From Burkholderiales bacterium (lineage in GTDB: Bacteria; Pseudomonadota; Gammaproteobacteria; Burkholderiales; UBA6910), in the NCBI GenBank assembly GCA_026005015.1, contig BPKG01000001.1, forward strand, positions 1,121,501 to 1,185,500: a stretch of DNA of 64,000 nucleotides, in the 5' to 3' direction. Both the position numbers and the translations under genes were made by a program. A model generated the notes under the pieces. The model was not told where the DNA came from and did no database searches. It saw only the letters and a program-made list of their open reading frames with translations. Positions 18,350 through 27,263 of the stretch are shown here, piece by piece (the first letter of the stretch is position 1; each line of letters begins with the position of its first letter).

Positions 18350-18783
18350 ACCCCGCCGATCTGGACCGGGCCGACGTCTCTGGGGTCTATCGAGTCGCCG
18401 ACCCCGCTGCCCTGCCCCGGCTGCTCTCCGCCGCCCACGAGCGGGGCTACCGGGTCTGCACCCTGGATCTGGACGGCGTGGCAACCAAGGAGGAGCTCCT
18501 CTCCCGCGCCGCCCAGGCGCTCCAGTTCCCCTCCTATTTCGGCGGCAACTGGGACGCCTTTGAGGAGTGCGTGAACGATCTCGCCTGGCTTCCCGCGCGG
18601 GGGTACGTGCTGCACGTGATCCGGCCGGAAGGCCTGGCCCGCCAGGCACCCGAGACCTTCACGACCCTGCTCGGCATCCTGCAGGAGGCCGCGGGGCAAT
18701 GGAAAGCCGCCGGCACCCCCTTCGTCGTCCTGGTGGAGGACGGGGGAAACTTCACTTTCGGCCCAGGGATAAGCCCCATATAA
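18346..18783 (+). CDS. Barstar-family ribonuclease inhibitor
   Basis: A 145-residue barstar-like cytosolic inhibitor. The binding helix reads YFGGNWDAFEECVNDL against YYGENLDALWDCLTGW in classical barstar, keeping the key Asp35 equivalent and replacing Asp39 by Glu. An N-terminal extension of about 45 residues precedes the domain. Translational coupling to the RNase gene by a 4-base overlap is the normal arrangement for this toxin-inhibitor pair. The final bases contain TATAAT, which may start the transcript of the next gene. Confidence 0.9.
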   Translation: MNPADLDRADVSGVYRVADPAALPRLLSAAHERGYRVCTLDLDGVATKEELLSRAAQALQFPSYFGGNWDAFEECVNDLAWLPARGYVLHVIRPEGLARQAPETFTTLLGILQEAAGQWKAAGTPFVVLVEDGGNFTFGPGISPI

Positions 18784-18784
18784 T
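18779..18784 (+). promoter_or_regulatory. Possible -10 box for the AsmA fusion gene
   Basis: A perfect TATAAT spans the barstar stop codon, about 97 bases before the next start. No good -35 is seen at 16-18 bases upstream, so this would need an activator or be fortuitous. Such a run stands out in this GC-rich DNA. Confidence 0.3.
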
Positions 18785-18880
18785 GAGCCGGATACGTGGA
18801 CCAGGAACGCTTTTCCTCCGTTTCTGCGCCGCACGGGCTTGCGAGGGCGACAACGGAGTTTCCGGGTAGCGGCCTATTCC

Positions 18881-21800
18881 ATGAACTTAAGCACCGTATT
18901 CACCAAGAGCGCCAAGGGGGTCATGGAGCTCTCCAGCCGAGCGAGCCGGCTTCCCCGAGACTTGATGAAGGTGCTGAGGCTCGTGGACGGCAAGTCGACG
19001 GTGCGTCAGCTCGCCGAGGCCGCGGGCTTAAGCCCCGCGAGCCTGCTGGCGACGATGGAAAAGTTGGAGAAGGAAGGCTACGTCAAGGAGTTCGCCCCCG
19101 GCGGCGCGGGCCAGGCCACCAATACCAGGCCTGGAACCGCCCCGCCGCCGGAAGACGAGGGCGAGTCCCTGGACTTCACCATCATCCTCAATACGGGGCC
19201 CCTTAGACCCAGGTCCGCCGAGGCGGACGCGGGCCGCCGCGCCAGAGAAGAAGCGCAACGGCGCGCGAGAGAGGAAGCAGCAGCCCGGGCCCGGGAGGAG
19301 GCGGAGCGACGGGCCCGCCTGGAAGAGGAGGCGAAAGCCCGGGAAGAGGCGGCGCGCCAGGCGCGGCTCGCCGCCGAACGGCGCGCCAAAGCCGCGGCCA
19401 GCGCTCGGCGGGAGGCGGACGGCGCGGCCCGGGTTCTGGCCGATACCCAGCGCCGCCTGGACCAGGTCGCCACCGCCCTGGCGAAAGCCCGCGCGGAGGC
19501 GGATCACCACGGTAAGCATCTCGCCGAGCACAAGGCCAAGAGCGAAGCTCCTGGAACCGGGTCCCAGGGGAAACTGCAGGCCCTCGCCAGCGCCATCGCC
19601 GCAGCCCAAGCCAGGGCCCGGGCCCTCTCCACCGCCATCGAGCAGGCTTCCTCCCAGGCCCAGCTCCTGGCCCTGGCGTGCGGGCACGCCGAAGTGCGCC
19701 TCGCCGCCCTGGAGCGGGCGTTGGAAGCCGCCGACGAGAAGCAAAAAGCGGAACTCGGCCAGGCGCGGGGCGCGACCGAGGAACAGCTTAAGGACTTGCA
19801 GGAGGCCCGCGACACGGCCGATCGGGTGGTCCAGGCCCTGACCCGAGCCCAGGCCGAGGCGCTGGCCGAAGGGAAAACTCTGGCGGAGGCCCGGGCCCGG
19901 ATCGAAGCCGAGGCGGCCGCCCGGGCCGAGCGCGCGGCAGCCGCCCTCGCCCAAGCCGAGCGGGAGGCGATCGCCCGCGAAGCGGCGCGCCAGGCGGTAG
20001 AAAAACAGCGTCCGGAGACGGCTCAAGCCCTGGAGCGGGCCGAGACGCTGGCGCGGGAACTGGCTCCCCTGGCAGCCCGGGCCCAGAGCCGGGACCTGTC
20101 CCCGGAAGACCAGGCCCAGGCGGCCGAGGCCGCCGCGACCCAGGCCCGAACCTGGGCCGAGGCCCTGGCTAGCGCCGCTTCTGGGCTGGAGGCCATGATC
20201 CCTGCATTGCGCGAGGCCCTCGCCCGGGGACGGAATCAGGCCGCCGCTCTCGAAGAGGCCATTGGAGAGAGCGAAGGGGACACCGAGCCCCTCCGAGAGA
20301 CCCTGCAGCGGGTCCAAGCCGAGACCGCCGCCTTGGACCAGGAACTCACCACCGTGGCCGCCCGGCTCGATGCCCTCCACTGCACCCGCGCCCAGGCGAT
20401 GGCAGAGACGGAGGCGTTCGCCGATCTCGCCGCCCACGCCCGGGCCGAGGCCGAGCGGTTGGCCCGAGAGGAAGCGGAACGGCAGGCGAGAGAAGAGGCG
20501 GAGCGGCAAGCCCGTGCAGCGGCCGAACGCCACGCCCGGGAAGAGGAAGAACGCCAGCGCCGGGAAGAGGCCGAGCGGCTGGCCCGGGAAGAAGCGGAAC
20601 GAAGGGCGCGGGAAGAAGAGGAGAGCCGGCGCCAGGAGCGGGAGCGCCTCACCCAGGAGGCCGCAGAACGCCAGGCGCGGGAAGCGGCGGAACACCGGGC
20701 CCGCGAAGAGGAAGAAAGGCGGCGGGAAGAGACGGAGCGCCTCGCCCGAGAAGAGGCAGAACGACGGGCCCAGGAGGAAGTGCAACGACACACCCGGGAA
20801 GCGGCCGAGGGGCAAAGGAGGGAGCAAGCGGAACCCGAGGTCCAGGAGGAAGGGCGCCCTCAGGAAGCGCCGGAGCCCTTCCCCCAGGAAACGGCCGCGC
20901 AGGAAAAGGCGAAACCCCAGGCCCAGGAAGAAGATGAACGGCGCTCCCCGCCGAAAGCCGAGCGCGGCGCCCCGGAGGTCTCCCCCTCCGCGACGGAGGA
21001 CACGGCGGCCCTCGCCGCCCTGGGCATCGAAGTGGTGGACGCCAAGCTGTTCAACCCCGAGACCACCCAGCAACTGCCCAGCGCGGCCCAACTGGAGCGG
21101 GAGCTGGAACAGGAGGCCCAGGAGCGAGCCCGCAAACAGCGAGAGGAGGACGAACGCCTGCGGCTGGAGGCGGAGCGCCAGCGCCTGGAAGCCGAGGAAC
21201 GGGCGCGCCAGGAGGCGTTGTTCCGAGCCCAGGCGGAAGCCGAACGGGCCCTGTGGGCCGAAGCCGAAACCCGCACCCCGTCGGTGCCTTCCACCGTGCC
21301 CGCGACTGAAGGGGAATCCGCACCTTTGTCCGCTGGCGAAGCGGTGTCCGCCCCACCCCGGCCCCGCCGCCGGAACGTGGTCCTGGGGCGATGGGTCGGC
21401 CTCGGCGTCGCGGTGACGGTAGCGGGCGCCGTAGCCCTCGCCCACGTGCTTCCCTGGGAATTCGCCGTGCCCGCCGCCCAGGCGGTCCTTTCGGCCAGGC
21501 TGGGAGAGCCGGTCAGGGTGGAGGAAGTGCACGGAGCCCTCTTCCCCGCGCCCCAACTACGCCTGCAGGGCATCAAGGTGGGCAGAGACGGGGCCCTCAC
21601 CGCGGAGGCCCTCACCGTGGCGGGGTTCGCCGGGCTGCTCGGCCGCGGCGACGAGATTTCCGCCGTCCGGATCGAAAACGTCGCCTTGAGCGCTGCCGCC
21701 CTGGAACGCCTCAAGGCCTGGAACCGGCCGGTGGCCGCCGGCGCCGGGACTGCCCTGGAAAGGATTTCGGCCCGCCAGGTGCGGCTGGAGGGAGCGGGGA

Positions 21801-22576
21801 TGGAAGTCCCGCCCTTCGACGCCGAGCTGTCCTTGGCTTCCGACGGCACGGTGCAGCACATCGCCGTCCGGGCGGTGGATGGAAACTTGAGCGGGGAGAT
21901 CGTGCCTTCGGGCGGCGGCCTCAAGATCCAGGCCAACGGCCGGGTCTGGAAAGCGCCCCTCGGCGGACCCCTCGTCTTCGAGAACCTGCAGGTTAAGGCC
22001 ACCGCGGCGCCCGGCCGGCTGGAGGTGGAGCAGTTCGACGCCCTGCTCTACGGCGGCCGCATAGTGGGCAGCGGCGCCCTCGCCTGGAACGGCGTCTGGA
22101 CGGCACGGGGCGAGGCCGAGCTGGTGAGCGTGGACCTTGCCGCCCTGCTATCTGCCTACTTGGGCGATGCCCCGGTCACCGGCACCCTCAAATCCCGGAT
22201 GCAGCTCGAGCTCGAGGGGCAGAGCCTGCATAGCCTATTCGACGCGCCCCGGGTGAGGGGCGACTTCGTCGTGGAACGGGGCGCGCTCACCGGCGTGGAT
22301 CTCTCCAAGGCTCTACGGGGGGACGCCGCCGCATCCTCCCGGGGCGAGACCGCCTTTCAACAGCTCGCCGGTTCCATGGCCCTCGCGGGGAACCGCTACG
22401 AATTCCGCAACCTGAGGCTTGCCGCCGGCATCCTGAGCGCGGCCGGCATGCTGGATGTGGCTCCCGACCGCTCCCTTTCGGGGGGCGCCCAGGTGGAGAT
22501 CCGCTCGGAAACCAATCCGCTGCGCGGCTTCCTAGTGCTAAAAGGCACCGCGACCCAGCCGGTCGCCCGGCCCTAG
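18881..22576 (+). CDS. Winged-helix / long coiled-coil / transmembrane / AsmA-like fusion protein
   Basis: A 1231-residue protein with an unusual order. Residues 1-70 look like a winged helix (LPRDLMKVLRLVDGKSTVRQLAEAAGLSPASLLATMEKLEKEGYV, described as a motif). Residues about 110-780 are Ala/Glu/Arg-rich coiled coil, with near-perfect EEAERxAR repeats at about 520-650. One membrane helix follows at about 832-857 (WVGLGVAVTVAGAVALAHVL) after a basic PRPRRRN stretch, predicting N-in/C-out. The C-terminal 370 residues resemble AsmA: LGEPVRVEEVHGALFPAP, and VEQFDALLYGGRIVGSGAL, FDAPRVRGDFVVERGALTGVDL near the end. AsmA proteins sit in the envelope and affect lipid transport. I take M15 of the longest frame as start. 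A TolA-like or FimV-like role is not supported by motifs. Confidence 0.75.
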   Translation: MNLSTVFTKSAKGVMELSSRASRLPRDLMKVLRLVDGKSTVRQLAEAAGLSPASLLATMEKLEKEGYVKEFAPGGAGQATNTRPGTAPPPEDEGESLDFTIILNTGPLRPRSAEADAGRRAREEAQRRAREEAAARAREEAERRARLEEEAKAREEAARQARLAAERRAKAAASARREADGAARVLADTQRRLDQVATALAKARAEADHHGKHLAEHKAKSEAPGTGSQGKLQALASAIAAAQARARALSTAIEQASSQAQLLALACGHAEVRLAALERALEAADEKQKAELGQARGATEEQLKDLQEARDTADRVVQALTRAQAEALAEGKTLAEARARIEAEAAARAERAAAALAQAEREAIAREAARQAVEKQRPETAQALERAETLARELAPLAARAQSRDLSPEDQAQAAEAAATQARTWAEALASAASGLEAMIPALREALARGRNQAAALEEAIGESEGDTEPLRETLQRVQAETAALDQELTTVAARLDALHCTRAQAMAETEAFADLAAHARAEAERLAREEAERQAREEAERQARAAAERHAREEEERQRREEAERLAREEAERRAREEEESRRQERERLTQEAAERQAREAAEHRAREEEERRREETERLAREEAERRAQEEVQRHTREAAEGQRREQAEPEVQEEGRPQEAPEPFPQETAAQEKAKPQAQEEDERRSPPKAERGAPEVSPSATEDTAALAALGIEVVDAKLFNPETTQQLPSAAQLERELEQEAQERARKQREEDERLRLEAERQRLEAEERARQEALFRAQAEAERALWAEAETRTPSVPSTVPATEGESAPLSAGEAVSAPPRPRRRNVVLGRWVGLGVAVTVAGAVALAHVLPWEFAVPAAQAVLSARLGEPVRVEEVHGALFPAPQLRLQGIKVGRDGALTAEALTVAGFAGLLGRGDEISAVRIENVALSAAALERLKAWNRPVAAGAGTALERISARQVRLEGAGMEVPPFDAELSLASDGTVQHIAVRAVDGNLSGEIVPSGGGLKIQANGRVWKAPLGGPLVFENLQVKATAAPGRLEVEQFDALLYGGRIVGSGALAWNGVWTARGEAELVSVDLAALLSAYLGDAPVTGTLKSRMQLELEGQSLHSLFDAPRVRGDFVVERGALTGVDLSKALRGDAAASSRGETAFQQLAGSMALAGNRYEFRNLRLAAGILSAAGMLDVAPDRSLSGGAQVEIRSETNPLRGFLVLKGTATQPVARP

Positions 22577-22586
22577 CCCGGGCTAG
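22573..22586. repeat. Palindrome containing both convergent stop codons
   Basis: CTAGCCCGGGCTAG is a perfect 14-base palindrome. It contains the TAG stop of the AsmA fusion (plus) and the TAG stop of the PEBP gene (minus), which are only 6 bases apart. It may be coincidence of stop use or a bidirectional transcript end. Confidence 0.5.
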
Positions 22587-23212
22587 AGTTTCACGCTTGG
22601 GTTGAGGCTGTAGAGCCCGGTCAGGGTGGCCTTCCCTAGCACGTGCCCCTCGATCGCCCGCAGCACGTCCGGCCCCCGGAACACGCCTTCCACCGGGCAG
22701 CGGTCCACGTCCAGGGCATACAGGGTGAAGACGTAGTGATGGACCCGGGTGTCGTTCCACGGAGGGCACGGTCCGTCGTAGCCGAAGTACTGCCCCTCCA
22801 TGTCCTTGTCGCCGGCGAACCAGGCCGTGTAGTCGTTTAACCCCTGGCGCGTTCCTCGCGGGCCTTCCGGGCCCTTCTTGCCCCGCGGCGTGACCCCATC
22901 GGAGAACTCGCCCTTGGCGATGGGCGCGGCATCCGGTTTCAGGTCTACCAGCACCCAGTGAAAGAAATCCACCCGGGGCAGATCGGCCGGGATGACGCGC
23001 CCCTCCTTGTTCACGTCGTCCGGCTTGGAGGGCACGTCGTAGTCGTGGCAGATGAGCACGAGGGAGCGGGTGCCCGCAGGCAGATCGCTCCAGGAAAGAT
23101 CGGGATTCTTGTTGCCGCCCAGCTTGACGCGGCTCGTCGGGTCGGGTGCGCAGAAAGCGCATTCGGCAGGGATCTTCTGCTGATCGGCAAAGCTTTGGCT
23201 GCTGAGCTTCAC
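22583..23212 (-). CDS. YbhB/PEBP (Raf kinase inhibitor-like) family protein
   Basis: A 209-residue phosphatidylethanolamine-binding-protein fold. The ligand pocket is seen as NKNPDLSWSDLPAGTRSLVLICHDYDVP and the later DFFHWVLVDL, with YDGPCPPWNDTRVHHYVFTLYALD near the C-terminus; these are the family's DPDxP-like and GxHRY-like regions. Start is GTG 23212 with GGAGGA five bases upstream, which outweighs a longer frame without a site. It lies 16 bases after speE on the same strand. Function of bacterial members is unknown. Confidence 0.85.
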   Translation of the reverse strand: MKLSSQSFADQQKIPAECAFCAPDPTSRVKLGGNKNPDLSWSDLPAGTRSLVLICHDYDVPSKPDDVNKEGRVIPADLPRVDFFHWVLVDLKPDAAPIAKGEFSDGVTPRGKKGPEGPRGTRQGLNDYTAWFAGDKDMEGQYFGYDGPCPPWNDTRVHHYVFTLYALDVDRCPVEGVFRGPDVLRAIEGHVLGKATLTGLYSLNPSVKL

Positions 23213-23228
23213 GGCATCCTCCTCCCGG

Positions 23229-24182
23229 TCAAGAGACGCGCGGCACCACGTCGTATTTAAACGTGGGGTCCCCCACCTCGTCAACGAGGAGGGAATCCGT
23301 GGTGATCACCGGCGCCGGCTCCGCCAGGAGCCGGCGCACGAAGTTGGGAAGCGCGAATCCGGCTCGGTAGACGGCGCCGTTCACGTACTGCAAGTCCTTG
23401 AGCTTCCGCTCGGCGATTCTCTTTTCCACCTCGGCCTCGGAGAGGGCGAGGGGGTCCACCGCCTCGGAGGCGGTCGCCATGCCCCACCAGGCGCAATAGA
23501 TCGGCACGTACACCAGGTAAGGTCGCACGAGGGGAAAGACCGCCCTCAGAGTCGCCACGATGCGCTGGTACGCCCGAGGCCGCGTGATGGGCGACTCCAC
23601 GTGCAGGGTCAGTACCCCGCCGGGATTCAGGATGCGCTTGCAGGATTCGTAGAACTCCCGGGTATAGAGCTGCACCGAGGGGCCCAGCGGATCGGTGAGG
23701 TCCAGGGCCACCAGGTCGAAGCGCTCGTCCGTGCGCTCGACGAAGGCCTTGCCGTCGCCGATCATCACGCTCAAGCGCGGGTCGTCGAAGGCGCCCCGAT
23801 GTACCTTTTCCAGGTATTGCCTGGAAGCCTCCACCACGCCCCGGTCCAGCTCCGCCATCACCACCCGTTGCATGGTGGGATACTTGAGCAGCTCCTCCGA
23901 CGAGCCCCCGTCGCCGCCGCCGATCACCAGGGCGGAAGCGGGCCCGGCATGGGCGAGAGCGCCCACGTGCACCAGGTTCTCGTGGTAGAAGAACTCGTCG
24001 CGCTCGGTGGTCATCATGACCTTGTCGAGCAGCAGCATGCGCCCGAACATGGGCGTGTCCACCACTTCCAGGTCCTGGTATTCGGTGCGGAAACGGGCGA
24101 TGGTCTCGGTCACCCGCACCGCGCAACCGTAATCGGGATTGAGCAGCTCGATGTGGAACCGCCCCTGGACTTTCTCGGTCAT
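23229..24182 (-). CDS. speE: Spermidine synthase (polyamine aminopropyltransferase)
   Basis: A 317-residue aminopropyltransferase that moves the aminopropyl group from decarboxylated SAM to putrescine. Key segments are the decarboxylated-SAM pocket LVIGGGDGGSSEELLKYP, the acidic AELDRGVVEASRQYL and MIGDGKAFVE, and the catalytic Asp region LVALDLTDPLGPSVQLYTREFY. Start ATG 24182, 24 bases after speD. The pair forms the standard spermidine operon with a PEBP-family gene behind it. Confidence 0.95.
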   Translation of the reverse strand: MTEKVQGRFHIELLNPDYGCAVRVTETIARFRTEYQDLEVVDTPMFGRMLLLDKVMMTTERDEFFYHENLVHVGALAHAGPASALVIGGGDGGSSEELLKYPTMQRVVMAELDRGVVEASRQYLEKVHRGAFDDPRLSVMIGDGKAFVERTDERFDLVALDLTDPLGPSVQLYTREFYESCKRILNPGGVLTLHVESPITRPRAYQRIVATLRAVFPLVRPYLVYVPIYCAWWGMATASEAVDPLALSEAEVEKRIAERKLKDLQYVNGAVYRAGFALPNFVRRLLAEPAPVITTDSLLVDEVGDPTFKYDVVPRVS

Positions 24183-24206
24183 GGCGTATCGACGCGGCTA
24201 GCGGCC

Positions 24207-24605
24207 TTATTCGCGCTCCACCGAGCGCACGCGGGGCTCGTCCGGACGGAACGTGTCCACCAGCGCGTCGAACAGCTTGTGCGCCTTGTGGCGGTTGTCG
24301 CTGGTGTAGTTGCACACGAACACGTCCACCGTGACGTAGCGCTTTTCGGGCCAAGTATGGACGGAGAGATGGGATTCGGCGAGCACCACCATGCCGGTCA
24401 CGCCGCCGTCGGTGCCGAACTGGTGGAAATAATCGCCGACCGGGGTCAGGCCGGCTTCCGCCACCAACCTCAAGCAGTGCTCCCGCAGCAGATCGGCGCT
24501 GAAGAAGTACCGATCCTCCCCTTTGCAACCGTACAGGTCGCCGAGCAGATGCAGGCCTTTCGGTCGTGGCTCCGGCTCGAGCGCCTTTGCTGCTGCAAGC
24601 CCCAT
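24207..24605 (-). CDS. speD: S-adenosylmethionine decarboxylase proenzyme
   Basis: A 132-residue bacterial type-1 (SpeH-like) AdoMet decarboxylase. The self-cleavage site is AES-HLSVHTWPE: cleavage before the Ser creates the pyruvoyl cofactor. The downstream VDVFVCNYTSDNRHKAHKLF contains the processing Cys. GGAGG lies just before the ATG at 24605. It makes the aminopropyl donor for speE immediately downstream. Confidence 0.95.
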   Translation of the reverse strand: MGLAAAKALEPEPRPKGLHLLGDLYGCKGEDRYFFSADLLREHCLRLVAEAGLTPVGDYFHQFGTDGGVTGMVVLAESHLSVHTWPEKRYVTVDVFVCNYTSDNRHKAHKLFDALVDTFRPDEPRVRSVERE

Positions 24606-24727
24606 AGCACCCTCCTTCAGTACACAAGTAGAACCGTTTCACGGGCGCAGGCGACGCCTTTGCCCCCCCATGGAACAGCTTTACCCGCCTCCCGTAAGGT
24701 GGTTGGCAGCAAAGCGGAAAGCGGAGC

Positions 24728-24755
24728 ATTTTAGCAAAATCGCGCGGGGATTCAA
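24728..24755 (-). promoter_or_regulatory. Candidate sigma-70 promoter for speDE
   Basis: On the minus strand, TTGAAT (24750-24755), a 16-base spacer and TAAAAT (24728-24733) match 4/6 and 5/6 of the sigma-70 boxes. Transcription would start near 24721, leaving a leader of about 115 bases before speD. Confidence 0.5.
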
Positions 24756-24771
24756 TAGAAACGGACGCGTC

Positions 24772-25227
24772 TCAGCCGTTCTCTTGCGCCGCAGCGCGAA
24801 GCCAGAAGGTGACCGGCCCGTCGTTGACCAAGTGCACCTGCATGGCGGCGCCGAAACGGCCAGCGGCCACCCGGGGATGGACCGCGCGAGCGCGCGCGAG
24901 CAGGTAACCGAACAGCCGCTTCGCCTCCTCGGGTAGCGCGGCCGGCGTGAAGCTCGCCCGGGTGCCCTTGCGGGTGTCCGCCGCCAGGGTGAACTGGGGC
25001 ACCAGCAGGAGCCCGCCTCCCACGTCGGCGAGACTCCGGTTCATGCGTCCTTCCCCGTCGGGAAACACCCGGAAGCCGAGCAGGCGCTCAAGCAGCCGGT
25101 CGGCCTGGGCTTCGGCGTCGCCCCGCTCCACGGCGACGAACACCGCGAGCCCGGGGCCGATCTCGCCCACGGTCTGTCCGTCCACCATCACGCGGGCCGA
25201 GCTCACCCGCTGCAGCAATCCGATCAC
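24772..25227 (-). CDS. dtd: D-aminoacyl-tRNA deacylase
   Basis: A 151-residue DTD that removes D-amino acids (and glycine from tRNA-Ala) from mischarged tRNA. Both family signatures are present: [10 protein letters not shown] (the SQxxL-type motif with P in place of S) and NDGPVTFWL near the C-terminus (the NxGPVT motif). Start ATG 25227 ([13 protein letters not shown]). It follows the Sel1 gene by 40 bases on the same strand. Confidence 0.93.
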   Translation of the reverse strand: MIGLLQRVSSARVMVDGQTVGEIGPGLAVFVAVERGDAEAQADRLLERLLGFRVFPDGEGRMNRSLADVGGGLLLVPQFTLAADTRKGTRASFTPAALPEEAKRLFGYLLARARAVHPRVAAGRFGAAMQVHLVNDGPVTFWLRAAAQENG

Positions 25228-25267
25228 GTTCCGGACTCCGGCGCGACGGAATTCCCCGTCCGGCCTC

Positions 25268-25909
25268 TCACCAGCCGGAAGTCATGCGGCGCGGGCTCCA
25301 GTTCTCGACCGCGATCTTTAGCTCCTCCACCGCGCCGGCCCCCAGCGCCTGCGCCGCCCGCTCCTGGACTTGCGCCGCCTTGTCCTTTTCCTCCTTCGGG
25401 AGGAGGAACTGGGTGAGGGCCAGGGACGCCCAGAAATAGGCTTCCCGCATGTCCACCGGTGCGCCATCCGAGGCGTAGATCTCGGCGAGCTGAACCTGGG
25501 CCTGGCCGTGGCCCTGCTCCGCGGCGCGCAGCAGCCACTTCACCGCGGTCTCCACGTCTGGCTGCGTCCCCTTGCCTTCCAGGTACATCATGCCGGCGGC
25601 ATACTGGGCCTCGGGCACTCCCAGCTTGAACCAGTTGCGGGCGAGCCACGGTTCGCCCGCCCATTTGAACAGCTTGAGCGCTCTGGGCGGATCGGGTTCG
25701 ACGCCTTCCCGCCCGTTCCGCAGGATCAGCCCCAGCTCGTAGGCGGCGAGCACGTTGCCCCAGTTAACGGCCCTCTCCAGCCGCCTGACCACCTCCTGCG
25801 GCGTCGGCTGGGAGAGGGCGCGCTGCACCTCTTCCTCAAGCACTTGTTGGGCCAGCGCCGCCGGGACGACGAGCAGCGCCGCCATCGCGATCAAAAGCCT
25901 TTTCATCAT
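25268..25909 (-). CDS. Exported Sel1/TPR-like repeat protein
   Basis: A 213-residue protein with a signal peptide ([21 protein letters not shown]) and Sel1-like repeats: [30 protein letters not shown] and [45 protein letters not shown], described as two and a half repeats at residues 55-150. Such helical repeats bind peptides or proteins; no partner is evident. GGAGGAG sits 9 bases before the ATG. Confidence 0.82.
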   Translation of the reverse strand: MMKRLLIAMAALLVVPAALAQQVLEEEVQRALSQPTPQEVVRRLERAVNWGNVLAAYELGLILRNGREGVEPDPPRALKLFKWAGEPWLARNWFKLGVPEAQYAAGMMYLEGKGTQPDVETAVKWLLRAAEQGHGQAQVQLAEIYASDGAPVDMREAYFWASLALTQFLLPKEEKDKAAQVQERAAQALGAGAVEELKIAVENWSPRRMTSGW

Positions 25910-26059
25910 GAGATGGCTCCTCCTCCTGGATAGGAAACCGCGAAAACAACCGCCCTACTGCCTGTTCGACCGCAAGAGGGGCGCCCTGTTCTGCAGGCCG
26001 CTGACAACGTCGCCACCGCGGATATACCATGAGCTTTTCGACTGCCGCCCCGTTTGCCC

Positions 26060-26887
26060 ATGCTCATCGCCCAGGTCAGCGACTTGCACGTGGGCCGCCC
26101 CGGCGAACGCGTGGGCGGCCGGGTGGACACGGCCGATTGCCTGCGCCGCTGCGTCGCCCGGCTCAACCGGCTCACCCCGCGTCCGGACCTGGTGGCGTTG
26201 ACGGGGGACTTGGTGAACGCGGGCGATCCCGAGGAGTACCGACACCTGCGTTCCCTGCTCGAACCTTTGGAGCTGCGCTGGGTGCTGATTCCCGGAAACC
26301 ACGACCACCGCGGCGCGCTGCGGGCTGCGTTCAAGGATCACGCCCACCTGGGACGGGATCCCGATTTCATCCACTACGTGATCGACGATTTCCCGGTACG
26401 CTTGGTGTTCGCCGACACCCTGGACCCGGGGCGGGAGGAAGGGCGCCTGGACGCGGCCCGGCTCGCCTGGCTGGAGGCGCGCTTCCAGGAAGCGCCCAAC
26501 ACGCCCACTATGCTCTTTATGCACCATCCGCCCTTCGCCAGCGGGCTGGACGCCATGGACCGGACGGGTTGCGCGGGAGCGGAAGCGCTGGCGGCGCTCC
26601 TGCAACGCAATCCCCAGGTAGAGCGGGTGTGCTGCGGGCACCTGCACCGCCCGGTCTTCGTGCGCTGGGCAGGCACCTGCGGTTGCGTCGCGCCGAGCTG
26701 CGCCCATCAGCTCGCCTTGGACTTGCGGCCCGGCGCATCAACGGGCTTCGTGTTGGAGCCGCCGGCCTTTCTGCTGCACCTGTGGCGTCCCGGGGTGGGC
26801 CTTGCGACCCACCTCTGCTTGGTGGACCCTTTTCCCGGACCGTATCCCTTTTCTATGAGCCTCCGGTCAATGGTTGACGAACCATAG
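26060..26887 (+). CDS. Metallophosphoesterase, CpdA-like
   Basis: A 275-residue class III cyclic-nucleotide phosphodiesterase-like enzyme. The dinuclear metal motifs are all present: QVSDLHVG, ALTGDLVN, IPGNHDH, FMHHPPF and CCGHLHRP. Such enzymes cleave cAMP or other phosphodiesters, with preference for substrate unresolved here. ATG 26060 is chosen; a TTG two codons upstream is possible. Divergent from the Sel1 gene across 150 bases. Confidence 0.85.
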   Translation: MLIAQVSDLHVGRPGERVGGRVDTADCLRRCVARLNRLTPRPDLVALTGDLVNAGDPEEYRHLRSLLEPLELRWVLIPGNHDHRGALRAAFKDHAHLGRDPDFIHYVIDDFPVRLVFADTLDPGREEGRLDAARLAWLEARFQEAPNTPTMLFMHHPPFASGLDAMDRTGCAGAEALAALLQRNPQVERVCCGHLHRPVFVRWAGTCGCVAPSCAHQLALDLRPGASTGFVLEPPAFLLHLWRPGVGLATHLCLVDPFPGPYPFSMSLRSMVDEP

Positions 26888-26908
26888 ACCGCTCTCGCGG
26901 GCGTCGGG

Positions 26909-27190
26909 CTAGTGGTCCTCGAGACGGGTGAAGGTGTCCTCGGCCGGCTCCCCCGTCTCCGGTTCGATCCAACCCGAAATCCCCAGCTCGGCTTCCACCT
27001 CCTCCAGGCTCTCGGGCGTCTCCATGTCCGCGTCGGCGTTGTATTCCATGTCCCGGATGGCCTCCAGCAGCGTGGGGAACGGACCGAACACTTCCTCCGT
27101 TTCCTTGTCCTGCCAGTAAAAGCCGTCCGGGCGCTCGATGATGCGGGTCTTGTCGTAATCCGGCGGGGTTTCGGGGATCGGCGCCTTCAT
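26909..27190 (-). CDS. Conserved-looking hypothetical protein
   Basis: A 93-residue very acidic protein (MKAPIPETPPDYDKTRIIERPDGFYWQ...). The IIERPDGFYWQDKETEEVFGPFPTLLEA portion looks like a small beta-hairpin module also common in betaproteobacterial hypotheticals. No signal peptide. GGAGGATCCC precedes ATG 27190. Convergent with the phosphodiesterase. Confidence 0.65.
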   Translation of the reverse strand: MKAPIPETPPDYDKTRIIERPDGFYWQDKETEEVFGPFPTLLEAIRDMEYNADADMETPESLEEVEAELGISGWIEPETGEPAEDTFTRLEDH

Positions 27191-27263
27191 GGGATCCTCC
27201 TCGACCTGTTCTCAAGGCGAGTACCGTTATCAAAGCACCAGCGCCGCTCGATTGCAACCCTGA

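Noticed and set aside
19028-21556. An 842-codon open frame on the minus strand
   Set aside because: It is the antisense of the coiled-coil region, with a Gly/Phe/Leu-rich nonsense composition.
18881-22576. Reading the fusion protein as TolA
   Set aside because: The Ala/Glu/Arg repeats recall TolA, but the membrane helix follows the coiled coil and the C-terminus is AsmA-like; no tol-pal genes are near.
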